Shown here: piece by piece, positions 15,919-24,267 of the stretch
Numbering within the stretch: the first letter of the stretch is position 1
Layout of the letters: the number at the start of each line of letters is the position of its first letter
Assembly (NCBI GenBank): GCA_024401215.1
Contig: JAKSLL010000018.1
Span: forward strand, 1 to 55,481
DNA: 55,481 nucleotides
Origin: Bacteroidaceae bacterium
GTDB lineage: Bacteria; Bacteroidota; Bacteroidia; Bacteroidales; Bacteroidaceae
Direction of reading: 5' to 3'
Made by a program: the position numbers and the translations under genes
The notes under the pieces: generated by a model
Told to the model about the DNA's origin: nothing
Databases searched by the model: none
What the model saw: the letters and a program-made list of their open reading frames with translations, nothing else

Positions 15919-16644
15919 TTATTGCTTGTTCCCTTGGATGATGACCTCCAACAGAGAAATCTGCGCTGCAAAGGTACTGTTTTTTTTCGGATTATTCAAA
16001 CAAATTTTGTGGATAATTTCTAAAGCTTGTTGATATCTGCGTTGTTTTATGTAGATATTTACCATACTTTCTGTATAAATTTCTTCATCCTCGTCGGAAA
16101 TGACAGGCGAAACGAAATCTTCGTCGCTTACTTCAGGGAATTCAAATCTCTGTTTGCCGTCTGTCTGTTTCAGGAATGTGTCGATGAGGTCGCCGCCTTT
16201 GAGTTTTGGCTCTTCTTCCTCACTTTGGCTCTTTGCGGCTTTGCCCTTGTCTTGTAGCACGAGGAATTGTGCGTAGTCGGTTGTGAGTTCAGCTATGCTT
16301 GGCTTTGAGTGGTCGGCCTCGCTCTCAAGGTAGCTGTCGATGAGCGAGATAGTGCGGTTGCTGTCGCTTTCTGTCTCGATGCTTGCTTTTGGCAGGCTTT
16401 CGTTAGGCAGTTCGTATGTGCCGCCTTCCGTCATAGTGAAGAGTGCCTGGCGATCAGGCACAAAGACACTCGCTTTTCTCAGTTCGCTGCCGAAGGCTGG
16501 AGAGCGTAGTGCATATAGATTTGCAACATAGAGTATTCGGGCCGCCTGAAAGAAAGGGTAGGCTTCTACCAGGTCTTTCAGCTGTAGCAGAGTTTCGGCA
16601 TTTAGCTTGCTGCGGTCTTCTATAAGTTCTTTTATGTTGATCAT
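15919..16644 (-). CDS. TPR-like conserved Bacteroidales protein
   Basis: 241-aa cytosolic helical protein without signal peptide or membrane segment. The N-terminus (LIEDRSKLNAETLLQLKDLVEAYPFFQAARILYVANLY) and the C-terminus (YTESMVNIYIKQRRYQQALEIIHKICLNNPKKN) look like tetratricopeptide helices, joined by an acidic linker. It is conserved, to my knowledge, between lptE and secG in Bacteroidales, so a role near the envelope or secretion machinery is plausible but unproven. Confidence 0.75.
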   Translation of the reverse strand: MINIKELIEDRSKLNAETLLQLKDLVEAYPFFQAARILYVANLYALRSPAFGSELRKASVFVPDRQALFTMTEGGTYELPNESLPKASIETESDSNRTISLIDSYLESEADHSKPSIAELTTDYAQFLVLQDKGKAAKSQSEEEEPKLKGGDLIDTFLKQTDGKQRFEFPEVSDEDFVSPVISDEDEEIYTESMVNIYIKQRRYQQALEIIHKICLNNPKKNSTFAAQISLLEVIIQGNKQ

Positions 16645-16674
16645 TTTGTTGTTATTGTCGTTTGATGCGTGGCT

Positions 16675-17193
16675 TTACCAGTTTGCGACTGTTGCATTGA
16701 ATATCTGGTCGACGATGTCTTTAATCATCTCCGTTACAAGTCCCTCTTGCACGGCTGCGAGCTGCTGTGATGAGTCGTAGCTTGTTGTTGCAGAGAATCT
16801 TTGCTCGAAGTCCTCGTCATGGTTGATGTTATTTACAAATCTCACATTTACGGTCATCTTCAGCTGAGTCTGTGCAGAGAATCCGTCAGATGCGATACTT
16901 TTGTTTGTCTGGCTGTATTCGACAATTTCGCCCGACAGCTGCAGGTCGCCGTTTTTCTTCAGCACGGTGAGTTTGGTCTTCTGTGCGAAAGCGTCAGAGA
17001 GTTCGTTGTAGAACATTGACTCCATCGGGCTCCATACGTAGTTGGCTCTGATAGGGAACTTGTCGAGGCTTATGGTCTTTGTCTTGGTGTAGTCGATGCT
17101 TGTTCCAGTGAACTTATAGCTCACTTTGCATGCTGCGACAGCAAGTGCCAAGATTGCCAATGCCATTATTATGAATGGTGTCTTTCCTTTCAT
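16675..17193 (-). CDS. lptE: LptE-like LPS-assembly lipoprotein
   Basis: 172 aa from the ATG at 17193, starting MKGKTPFIIMALAILAL. A signal peptide ends in the lipobox VAAC, with Cys22 lipidated. The frame stays open upstream to 17382, but that part is out-of-frame sequence inside the regulator gene, so 17193 is the correct start. The Bacteroidetes LptE-family pattern is visible (CKVSYKFTGTSIDYTKTKTISLDKFPIRA, then the AFAQKTKLTVLKKNGDLQLSGEI strand region). LptE plugs the LptD barrel that inserts LPS in the outer membrane. It starts 2 nt after the stop of the sigma54-type regulator. Confidence 0.85.
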   Translation of the reverse strand: MKGKTPFIIMALAILALAVAACKVSYKFTGTSIDYTKTKTISLDKFPIRANYVWSPMESMFYNELSDAFAQKTKLTVLKKNGDLQLSGEIVEYSQTNKSIASDGFSAQTQLKMTVNVRFVNNINHDEDFEQRFSATTSYDSSQQLAAVQEGLVTEMIKDIVDQIFNATVANW

Positions 17194-17195
17194 GT

Positions 17196-18461
17196 TCAGA
17201 TGTTGTCGAGCTTGTAGTCTTTGATTTTTCTGTAAAGCGTCCTCTCTGAGATGTCGAGTTCGGCTGCGGCTTTCTTCCTGTTGCCGTTGTTTCTCTCGAG
17301 TGCTTCGATTATGTTGCTTTTGTTCTGCTCTTTTATTGTCATGTGCTTGACCTCGATGGTTTGAGGCACGATGTCCACCCATGGGCCGTTGTCTGATTGC
17401 GCGTTAGTAATCTGTTGCACAGGTTGCTGTATGATTGACTGCTGAGCGACTATTGGCGTGATGTCGGTGGCAACAGGCTGTACTGCAGGGGTTGGTGTAG
17501 AGCTTCCCATGTTGCTGTTTACTAAGGCTTTGAGGTCGCTGACCTCGCTTACGATGTTGTTCAGCATGCGGAAGAGCATGTCGCGCTCTTTTTCGTAGCT
17601 GTGTTCGTTTGGCAGCTGCTGGCCTCTGTTTACTGATGCGAAAGGGACGATAGATGTGGCTTCAGATGAGTCGTCAGTCACTCCTTGTTCGGCAAGCATT
17701 TGGGCTGTCACCATTCTCTCTTCGCTGATGATGCTGAGTCGTTCGGTGAGGTTTCTGAGTTCGCGGATGTTGCCTGGCCATTTGTAGCTGAGCAGAAGTC
17801 GTGTGGCCTCGTCGTCGAGATAGATAGGGTCAATGCGGTATTTTTCTGCCATCACTAAGGCGAACTTTCTGAAAAGCAGTTCTATGTCTCTTCCTCTCTC
17901 TCTCAGCGGCGGCATATTTATAGGTATTGTGTTGAGACGGTAATAGAGGTCCTCGCGGAATTTGCCTTCTTTTATCGCCTTCTGCATGTTCACATTTGTT
18001 GCTGCCACAATTCTCACGTTAGTCTTCCTCACTTCGCTCTCTCCCACGCGGATGTATTCGCCTGTCTCCAGCACTCGCAGCAGTCTTGCCTGTGTGGCGA
18101 TAGGCAGTTCTCCCACCTCGTCGAGGAAGAGCGTGCCGTTGTTGGCGGCTCCGAAATAGCCCTCGCGGTCTTCTACTGCACCTGTGAACGAGCCTTTCTT
18201 ATGTCCGAAAAGCTCAGAGTCTATGGTTCCCTCTGGCAGCGAACCGCAGTTGATGGCGAAGTACTTGTTGTGCTTTCTGCTCGAATGGTCGTGAATCACT
18301 CGGGGGAGCACTTCCTTGCCCACACCGCTTTCGCCGATGATGAGCACAGAGAGGTCTGTGGCTGCAACCTGTGTGGCGATGTCTAAGGCGCGGTTGAGTC
18401 CTTCGTAGTTGCCTACGATTTCGTAGCGCTGTTTTATTTGCTTTATCTTATTTGTATCCAT
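17196..18461 (-). CDS. Sigma54-interacting transcriptional activator (AAA+/Fis)
   Basis: 421 aa from the ATG at 18461 (MDTNKIKQIK). The frame is open to 18794, but the extension is low-quality and a good promoter at 18655-18686 lies inside it. The AAA+ domain has Walker A GESGVGKE (43-50), the sigma54-contacting loop GSFTGA (90-95, a variant of GAFTGA) and Walker B LFLDE (111-115). The C-terminus is a Fis-type HTH (NRKKAAAELDISERTLYRKIKDY). No receiver or PAS domain precedes the AAA+ domain, so signal input is not evident. First gene of the operon with lptE, TPR and secG. Confidence 0.9.
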   Translation of the reverse strand: MDTNKIKQIKQRYEIVGNYEGLNRALDIATQVAATDLSVLIIGESGVGKEVLPRVIHDHSSRKHNKYFAINCGSLPEGTIDSELFGHKKGSFTGAVEDREGYFGAANNGTLFLDEVGELPIATQARLLRVLETGEYIRVGESEVRKTNVRIVAATNVNMQKAIKEGKFREDLYYRLNTIPINMPPLRERGRDIELLFRKFALVMAEKYRIDPIYLDDEATRLLLSYKWPGNIRELRNLTERLSIISEERMVTAQMLAEQGVTDDSSEATSIVPFASVNRGQQLPNEHSYEKERDMLFRMLNNIVSEVSDLKALVNSNMGSSTPTPAVQPVATDITPIVAQQSIIQQPVQQITNAQSDNGPWVDIVPQTIEVKHMTIKEQNKSNIIEALERNNGNRKKAAAELDISERTLYRKIKDYKLDNI

Positions 18462-18654
18462 TTGTAAGCTTTTGTTGTTGGCTCGCTTTGCGTGTGTCAG
18501 ATGTTCCGCCTTGTGTCGATGGTGCGTGACACATACGCATTGTCTGCAAAAATGCTCCTTGGTGTGGAGTGTGTGAAATGTGCAATATTTGGTAATTGCA
18601 AGATGCCGTTGCCTCCTTTTCTTGCTTTGCTGCGGATTGGGGACAATTCGAAGA

Positions 18655-18686
18655 CAAATGTACGAAAAAGGATTGAAATAAGCAAA
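18655..18686 (-). promoter_or_regulatory. Promoter of the sigma54-regulator/lptE/secG operon
   Basis: Minus-strand TACATTTG (18662-18655) with TTTG 20 nt upstream, a close match to the Bacteroidetes vegetative consensus. The leader would be about 185 nt. Confidence 0.7.
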
Positions 18687-18833
18687 ACCTTTTGTCATTA
18701 ATTGTAATATGTGTATGTCTTTTTGTCTGATGTCAATTGTAGTGACTTGTCTGCTTCGCAAAGCAATATTGCGTTGCTCGGTAATGATAATCATCGTTGC
18801 GAGGCAATGCTGTATGTCGTTATTGGCTGACTA

Positions 18834-19146
18834 ATGGGCAAGATTTATGTGCGTGATACAGACAATGGTTATTTCTTGTTGGAACGGGCAGTTGAAGGTG
18901 AAGGAAATGGAGGCTGGCGTAAAGGATGTCTGCAACTACCGCTACAAGGTGGAAGTCAAAGAAATGCTACCAGAGCACAGCAAGTGGATGAAGGACAACC
19001 CAGAGCGAATTGCCAGTGCGAAGAACTTTCCGTATTCATTAAGGATAACCCAGAGTTTGCTGCACAAGCATTTTATCATTCAACCCAAATCGTTCATTAG
19101 GTCACCCAAGTGCTTTTTCATGTGTTATCATATTGTGTTCTCGTAG
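18834..19146 (+). pseudogene. Possible frame-shifted gene fragment, family unknown
   Basis: Two overlapping plus-strand frames carry charged, protein-like sequence. One holds VKVKEMEAGVKDVCNYRYKV-type sequence up to about 19040, the other continues with a related NPEFAAQAFYH tail. No promoter or start signal is clear. It could be a relic of a mobile or phage gene next to the repeat-flanked deiminase. Codon usage evidence is weak and it may be chance. Confidence 0.3.
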
Positions 19147-19280
19147 CTATTTTTATTATTGCCGGCATCTTTGTCCTGTTTTTTTCGGTCATGATGCCCG
19201 CATCACTCGCTCAAAAGGCGGAACAAACCTGCTTAGGCACTAATACAAAATAGCTAACGAACCTAATGAATTATTTGGGT

Positions 19281-19410
19281 TCAATAATCCCTTGTTTTTA
19301 GTTTTGCAGCACAAATTTAGGTGTAATTATTGATATGACAAATCCCTGAGCAACAAAAAGTTGCTCAGGAATTTGTGAAAACATTAATCAAATCGCTGCG
19401 GAATTAAGGA
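19281..19410 (+). repeat. Left arm of the 130-nt inverted repeat around the arginine deiminase
   Basis: Matches the reverse complement of 20909-21040 almost end to end. A perfect 33-nt core (19302-19334, starting GTTTTGCAGCACAAA) is followed by a diverged middle, then AAATCGCTGC..AATTAAGG. The arm holds a TAGTTTTG box (a TAnnTTTG match) and a perfect hairpin CTGAGCAAC/GTTGCTCAG (19348-19370). It ends just before a short dead-end frame, so it looks like a promoter plus leader pointing inward at the 3' end of the deiminase gene. Confidence 0.8.
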
Positions 19411-19515
19411 ATGGTATTTTGAATACGTTTTTTTGTTGTATTTTTCCTATATAGACGCGCTGTTTGTAATTATACTGCTTACTCTTATGTCCTTTCTTCC
19501 GTTGCGAGGGCGTAC

Positions 19516-20895
19516 CTATCGGCGGGTGCCGCTGATGGAGTATGTCTCGTTATCCTTCTGAATGAATACTTCGCCATCTTTCATGTGCTTCTGTGTGCCT
19601 GCGGATTTGCTGGCTGCAACTTCGCTGATGTCTGTTGAAGTTGGCTTATAGAGATTGCGACGCAATACCTGTGTCATGCAGTGAGCTGCTCCATAGCCGC
19701 CGATGAGGTTTTCCAGCGGAACCCATTCCACGGTGACACCGTTGTCGCGGTATGCCTGTTGCAGCTCATCCGACTGGTTTGCAACCGACATGATGTGTCG
19801 GCCATCGATGGCAAGGAAGTTGTTGGCATAGTGGTCGGCATCCTGCTTGCTGACGCGGATAATCTTGCAGCCACGCTCACGCAGGAAGTCCTTGAACGCC
19901 TTGTCCTTGTATGCTATAACTTCGTGGTAGGCCTTGGAACCTGGTTCACGTGCATACATCTGGATGGTCAAGAAGTTCACATCGTTCACGTCTTGAGCGT
20001 CATAACGGTTGAAGCACAGTGTCACAAGGTCATTGTCGATAACGTTGAAATAGGTGTCGAGGTGCATCTGATACTGATCCTTCCAGCGCTCGTTGACCAC
20101 CACTATAGTGTCGTGACCCATCACGTCCTGTTCCATCATCTGCTCTATGGCTCCGAAGGTGGTGCGCAGGCCACAGCCAATAAGCCCGATGGTGCCGAAT
20201 GGGATGTAGTCGCCACCCTCCAGGTAGTTACCCTCGCCCTGGATGCGCCACACGGGATCGTAGCCGAGCTGCTTGTAACATGCCTCGATGATGTCAACCT
20301 CGGCAGCACGCTGCGATGAGTTCATGCGACACATGATCTGGCCACAGGGTGTGGATATTGACTGGTCGCGAAGGAAGTAGAGGTTCATAAGCGGATTATG
20401 CTTATATACGGCTTCGAGGCCTGTGTTATGGTCTGTCTCGTGCAGTTCCACCGTAGGGTGAAACAGCAGTGTACGGTAGAGGTCGCGGTTCGTCATCTTG
20501 TGTAACACATACTGGCGGTATGTCTCTACCTCCTCGGCAGTCATCTTGGTGTCAGTAGCATCATACACCAGACAAGGGTCAGCCAACTGGCGGAGCTTGT
20601 CCTTGTCCATAGCCATGAGCACGTCCTCAACTGTATATACCTCGATGTCGTTGTCCTTCAGCATCTCGATGTAGCCGCGGTGTTCATCGGCAGCAGCATC
20701 AGCATCGAAGTAGTCGTCATACAGTCCTGCTGCCGGATGTATCACACCATCGTAGAGTTCCTGATTTGGTGTGTGCATGAGGATGACGTGCGCTTTGGTG
20801 TACTCGGCATTTGGGGCTGCTATTTCCTGCGCCCATGCTCCCATCACACTCATGAGCATGACGAGCAGCATAAAAATAGATTTTTTTGTTTTCAT
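19516..20895 (-). CDS. Exported arginine deiminase
   Basis: 459-aa member of the arginine deiminase (guanidino-modifying) superfamily: L-arginine + water to citrulline + ammonia. Catalytic landmarks: FLRD (Asp177), EGGD at 226-229, HLD (His288, Asp290) and the nucleophile in AAHCMT (Cys416). Unlike the cytosolic arcA product it begins with a signal peptide (about 22 residues, ending AWAQ), so it acts outside the cytoplasm. A roughly 35-residue C-terminal extension ends GEVFIQKDNETYSISGTRR, resembling short C-terminal tails of some exported Prevotella proteins. No other arc-pathway gene is near. It sits between 130-nt inverted repeats and decayed DNA. Codons such as GGCGGC/CTGCGC-rich stretches make it more G/C-rich than its neighbours, hinting at transfer. 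Confidence 0.88.
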   Translation of the reverse strand: MKTKKSIFMLLVMLMSVMGAWAQEIAAPNAEYTKAHVILMHTPNQELYDGVIHPAAGLYDDYFDADAAADEHRGYIEMLKDNDIEVYTVEDVLMAMDKDKLRQLADPCLVYDATDTKMTAEEVETYRQYVLHKMTNRDLYRTLLFHPTVELHETDHNTGLEAVYKHNPLMNLYFLRDQSISTPCGQIMCRMNSSQRAAEVDIIEACYKQLGYDPVWRIQGEGNYLEGGDYIPFGTIGLIGCGLRTTFGAIEQMMEQDVMGHDTIVVVNERWKDQYQMHLDTYFNVIDNDLVTLCFNRYDAQDVNDVNFLTIQMYAREPGSKAYHEVIAYKDKAFKDFLRERGCKIIRVSKQDADHYANNFLAIDGRHIMSVANQSDELQQAYRDNGVTVEWVPLENLIGGYGAAHCMTQVLRRNLYKPTSTDISEVAASKSAGTQKHMKDGEVFIQKDNETYSISGTRR

Positions 20896-20908
20896 ATTAT
20901 TTTTTTTA

Positions 20909-21040
20909 CCTTAATTATGCAGCGATTTGTTTAATACTCATTATAAATTCTTGATCAACAAAAAATTGCTCAGTATTTTTATAATGTCAATAATTACACC
21001 TAAATTTGTGCTGCAAAACAAAAATCAAGTAATCATTGAA
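20909..21040 (-). repeat. Right arm of the 130-nt inverted repeat around the arginine deiminase
   Basis: Inverted partner of 19281-19410, with the 33-nt core at 20987-21019. It forms the whole upstream region of the deiminase gene (inner end 14 nt before the ATG), so it presumably holds its promoter and leader. The TA of the left-arm box is TT here and the inner hairpin is degraded. Confidence 0.8.
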
Positions 21041-21303
21041 CGACACGACAAAATTACAAATAAAAAATGAAACTACAGTAATTTTTGGCGGAATTTATCA
21101 TGTTATGGGCAATTATGAGTGTCGTGTAGTCGGAAAGTTTGTTGATTTCAGCCTCGGCAAGAGAGAGGAGATTATCGAAACTGTCGAGCTACGATGCGAG
21201 CATTTCTACATCATAGCCAGCAACCGCTCATCGAGATATGAGGAATTTGGTGCGTTCAAAGGCAGGGAAAGCAATGTCGCGTTGTTTGGTAATGTGAACC
21301 TAA
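21041..21303. other. Spacer right of the deiminase repeat
   Basis: A plus-strand frame (start 21036, or ATG at about 21102) encodes MGNYECRVVGKFVDFSLGKR-type sequence and runs through the terminator at 21304 into the next gene. The protein looks reasonable for about 75 residues, but the frame crosses a terminator and overlaps a real gene. I regard it as a relic or chance ORF. Confidence 0.35.
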
Positions 21304-21346
21304 AAAATGAGGCACACCCTATAATGTTATATGGGTGCCTCATTTT
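21304..21346 (-). terminator. Terminator of the ECF sigma operon
   Basis: AAAATGAGGCAC.CC pairs with GGGTGCCTCATTTT (2-nt bulge) around an A/T loop. It lies 50 nt past the stop of the last gene of the operon (21398). Confidence 0.75.
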
Positions 21347-21397
21347 GATTATCACTTGTTTGTCAATCTGTTTATCAATCTTTCAAGACTGTCAAGA

Positions 21398-22099
21398 TCA
21401 CTTATGCACCTTCATTCCTATAATATAATACTCTTTGACGTCCTTCATCAGATTTGAGGTCATGTCGGCGGTGAGAACAATGTCGCCGCAGAAGCGGTGG
21501 TGTTGTGTTTCTGCATCATACCAGTAAGCACCACACATGGCGAGAGGAATGAATGTGTCGAACTTTATCTCGTTGACGAGGAACTCGCGGAAACCGTAGC
21601 TGTAGTATTCGCTCTCTTTTCCTGTTTCCGGATCAATCTGTGGGTCGAACACAAGCGGTATGGAGATAGCCCCGCCTTCCGTGACATAGAACTTCATCAG
21701 ACGTAGAGCCTGCTCTTTCATAGGAGCAAAGCCTACGCGGATCTTCTCGCAAAGATTGAGAATGCCCTTCTGCTCGTCATGTATCTTTCCTGCCTGACGC
21801 ATCTGATTTACGAACTCTGGATTATTACTAGGCAGCATGTCGCGAGTAGAGAACTGCAGACCAAAATCAAAGGCATTAGGCACAAGCTTGCCGTCCTTGT
21901 AATGCTGTATGACAGGCTCAATATAGTAGGTTGCATCCTTCAGCGATGTGATGTCAAAGGCGTAAGACTTGTAGCCGTTAGCTTCCAAAAGCAGCATATA
22001 GTCTTCGGCTGTTGAAGGAGTATTCTTTAATGTAAAGGTCTGTGCACTGACAGTGATTGCAAATGCAATAGACAGTACTGAAAGAAATAAGTGCTTCAT
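21398..22099 (-). CDS. Exported protein of unknown function (ECF operon, gene 4)
   Basis: 233-aa protein with signal peptide (about 19 residues, ending VSAQ). It has no membrane segment after that and no motif I know. Stretches such as YYIEPVIQHYKDGKLVPNAFDFG and YYSYGFREFLVNEIKFDTFIPLAMCG suggest a single beta-rich domain. It starts 21 nt after gene 3, so it is the last member of the ECF sigma/anti-sigma operon. Both downstream exported proteins may be the regulon output or a sensor for the anti-sigma; nothing in the sequence decides this. Confidence 0.7.
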   Translation of the reverse strand: MKHLFLSVLSIAFAITVSAQTFTLKNTPSTAEDYMLLLEANGYKSYAFDITSLKDATYYIEPVIQHYKDGKLVPNAFDFGLQFSTRDMLPSNNPEFVNQMRQAGKIHDEQKGILNLCEKIRVGFAPMKEQALRLMKFYVTEGGAISIPLVFDPQIDPETGKESEYYSYGFREFLVNEIKFDTFIPLAMCGAYWYDAETQHHRFCGDIVLTADMTSNLMKDVKEYYIIGMKVHK

Positions 22100-22120
22100 A
22101 TTCCAAGATGATTACTTTAA

Positions 22121-23266
22121 TTACTTTACAACAACACGTGGATGATAATCAAACAGTTTCTGGTTCTTACGGAGTTGGCTGACCTCCAGGTTTGGAATCA
22201 CTTCACCTTCCCATTCTGCTCCCCACATCTCAAACGGTTCTCCTTCGGGGGAGACATAGGTAAATGTCCCTACATTGAGTGGAAGAGGTTCAAACATTAA
22301 GACTATTGCGAAATAATCACCAGAATAGCCTTCTACCCAGAACATGTCATCGTTAGGATAGCCCATCACGCCCTTGCACTTATACTGATGTCCACGTTCG
22401 TCCATCAGCACAGTGTTGCCACCGCGTCCGTAATACTCACGAATCCAGTTCTGCTCTGTAGCAATAGCGAGATATGTAGTCTCTGGCGTGCGCCAAAGAG
22501 CCATTGTTTTCTCCTTGACTGGCTTGATGGTGTGGGCATCGTTATATACAGCCCATGACTCATGCTTGTTTCTGTCGTAATTTTCTGCGTCCTTAACCTT
22601 ATGCGCAAGGTGTACGTTTGGGGCGGAATCATAATCTGGCATCCTTTCTTCCATATTGCCAATCATTGAAGCCTGATGCAGTACGTCCGTACCACGCATG
22701 AACCAGTTTGGAACCCCATAGATGGCAAGATCCTTTGCGTTTTCCGGCAGACGTGGGAAGAGTATCTGCAGGTCGAGCGCTGTACCCTCCTTTCCTTTCA
22801 CGGCGAACACCTTGTTGTAACAACGCTCTGGAATAGTAGATTGTGCCTGATAGATAATGCCAGTTTCCTTATCCAGAATAGTTGTCTCGGCATTGCCAAG
22901 CCAAAGATTTGTCACAACGTCTGCCTTCATCATGAAATAACAATGCAGCACAGTGTGCCTACCCTCATCAGTCAATGCCCATTTCATTGGCATGTAAGGT
23001 CCAGGCACTTGTAACTTGCCATATACGGACTCAACATCTTCAACCACAGGTACTTTGTCAATGACACCTATGTTTTCGTGCCAAGAATTATTCTCCGTAC
23101 TTGGCCATTCTATAGTTTTCAAACCTGTTTTCTCGTCAATTGAAGAATTTGGCAGTCCTGTATATAATATAACACTGTTTGCCCTTATTGTTGCATCTTT
23201 TTTCTTCTGTGCCTGGGTGGCAATACATGTGAGTGCCATGAGGCAAAGTATAAATGTTCTTTTCAT
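22121..23266 (-). CDS. Exported protein of unknown function (ECF operon, gene 3)
   Basis: 381-aa protein with a signal peptide (about 19 residues, ending TQAQ), then a Lys-rich start and a beta-sandwich-like body rich in Trp, Tyr and Gly (FWVEGYSGDYFAIVLMF, MWGAEWEGEVIPN). No catalytic motif recognised. Its ATG overlaps the stop of the anti-sigma gene by 4 nt (ATGA), so translation is coupled to it. The tight coupling suggests a periplasmic partner of the anti-sigma factor. Family unknown to me. Confidence 0.72.
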   Translation of the reverse strand: MKRTFILCLMALTCIATQAQKKKDATIRANSVILYTGLPNSSIDEKTGLKTIEWPSTENNSWHENIGVIDKVPVVEDVESVYGKLQVPGPYMPMKWALTDEGRHTVLHCYFMMKADVVTNLWLGNAETTILDKETGIIYQAQSTIPERCYNKVFAVKGKEGTALDLQILFPRLPENAKDLAIYGVPNWFMRGTDVLHQASMIGNMEERMPDYDSAPNVHLAHKVKDAENYDRNKHESWAVYNDAHTIKPVKEKTMALWRTPETTYLAIATEQNWIREYYGRGGNTVLMDERGHQYKCKGVMGYPNDDMFWVEGYSGDYFAIVLMFEPLPLNVGTFTYVSPEGEPFEMWGAEWEGEVIPNLEVSQLRKNQKLFDYHPRVVVK

Positions 23267-24267
23267 AATTTATTTGATTTTTGATTGTTGCTTGTATTTG
23301 AAAGTTTATCGCGATATTCTCTGAAATTGTCTGATGACACTTCGGTGTCGAGTGGTGAATGCGTGCTATAGAGCAGTATCTTGTTCCGCACACGTTCTGC
23401 TATCCACAGGTATTTCAACCCCTTTCGCATATCCTTGAGGCAGAAGAAGAACTGCTGGTGCGAATAGTTAAGCAGGTAACCTGGTGTCTTATCGTCATAC
23501 CAGCAAGCTGCTTGCAAGAGTCTGCGGAATAGATCCAACTCTTCTGTATCAGGGAAGACGTATGCTGTACTTACTACATATAAATCGTCTTTGTCTGTAG
23601 CACAAGATAGCGAATCGCATTTGACGTGATGATAGTTTGCCATCTTAGCGATGAACTCCTCCATGCGGCTTGGTGGCTGATAGTTGTCCACTGTGTCCTT
23701 TACAACATTTGAGGCGTAATGGAGGTTCTCATCTATATTTTCGGTGTCGTCTTGTACGATTATTGTTTCTTGATACGAAACTTCTTGAGCTTTACTCTCG
23801 TCAGCAACTTTTGCAATGAGATTACTTACATTGCTGTCATGTGTCGTTTGTCTGGTGTTCGTTCCGACTGTTTGTTCCTTGGCTGGAGATTCGTTTGAAA
23901 CAGCATTGTTGCTAACGATTCTATGCTCCTGTGGTTTATTTGCCGTCACCTCCGCCACTACATTATCTTCGTTGCGCTCAATAGAATTAAAGCAAGCGAA
24001 GCCAATGAGCAATGCAATGCTTGCTGCAACGAGCCACTTGGCATACATTGGTACTACAATGCGTTTAACATGAGGCGCTTCTTTTGCAATGTCTGCATCA
24101 TATTCTGCCTCTCCCATAGCAAGTTCTCCGAGCATTATGCGTACTACCTTCCATTCGTCAGGAATGTCTTCGCGGAGCAACTCCTGCGCAAGGCGCTTCT
24201 CTTCCTCGGGCGTTGTAATTCCTTCAAGATAGCGGTCGATTAATCTTTGTATTTCGTTCTTGTTCAT
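23263..24267 (-). CDS. Membrane anti-sigma factor-like protein
   Basis: 334-aa bitopic protein. The cytosolic N-terminus (NEIQRLIDRYLEGITTPEEEKRL) resembles the short helical sigma-binding segment of Bacteroidetes anti-sigma proteins. One membrane helix lies at about 78-94 (WLVAASIALLIGFACF). A roughly 240-residue periplasmic part follows: a low-complexity stretch, then an apparently folded domain around 200-310 (SHQQFFFCLKDMRKGLKYLW). It overlaps the sigma gene by 4 nt (ATGA) and the exported protein by 4 nt. Anti-sigma function is inferred from position and architecture. It lacks the FecR fold and no SusC/SusD genes are nearby. Confidence 0.75.
   Translation of the reverse strand: MNKNEIQRLIDRYLEGITTPEEEKRLAQELLREDIPDEWKVVRIMLGELAMGEAEYDADIAKEAPHVKRIVVPMYAKWLVAASIALLIGFACFNSIERNEDNVVAEVTANKPQEHRIVSNNAVSNESPAKEQTVGTNTRQTTHDSNVSNLIAKVADESKAQEVSYQETIIVQDDTENIDENLHYASNVVKDTVDNYQPPSRMEEFIAKMANYHHVKCDSLSCATDKDDLYVVSTAYVFPDTEELDLFRRLLQAACWYDDKTPGYLLNYSHQQFFFCLKDMRKGLKYLWIAERVRNKILLYSTHSPLDTEVSSDNFREYRDKLSNTSNNQKSNKL

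Larger units (their letters stand above)
18462..19280. other. Intergenic region with decayed coding fragments
   Basis: No intact gene. 18462-18654 is the leader of the sigma54-type regulator. On the plus strand 18834-19146 two overlapping frames, 88 and 99 codons, look like pieces of one broken gene (KEMLPEHSKWMKDNPE in one frame, VFIKDNPEFAAQAF in the other). I do not recognise the family. A 20-bp inverted repeat (AACCCAAATCGTTCATTAGG at 19082-19101 against 19263-19282, 18 of 20 matches) encloses about 160 nt of non-coding DNA and touches the left arm of the repeat around the arginine deiminase. Confidence 0.5.

Noticed and set aside
17194-17382. 63-codon extension of lptE
   Set aside because: It overlaps the regulator gene out of frame. 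The lipoprotein signal peptide starts at 17193.
18462-18794. 111-codon N-terminal extension of the sigma54-type regulator
   Set aside because: It contains a TTTG-N20-TACATTTG promoter and reads as His/Lys/Arg-rich nonsense; the normal start is MDTNKIKQ at 18461.
21036-21428. 130-codon plus-strand frame right of the deiminase
   Set aside because: It runs through a strong terminator and into the opposite-strand gene at 21398. At best a relic.
23263-24267. Anti-sigma protein considered as a FecR-type regulator of a SusCD locus
   Set aside because: It lacks the FecR domain pattern, and no TonB-dependent receptor or SusD gene lies in the window.
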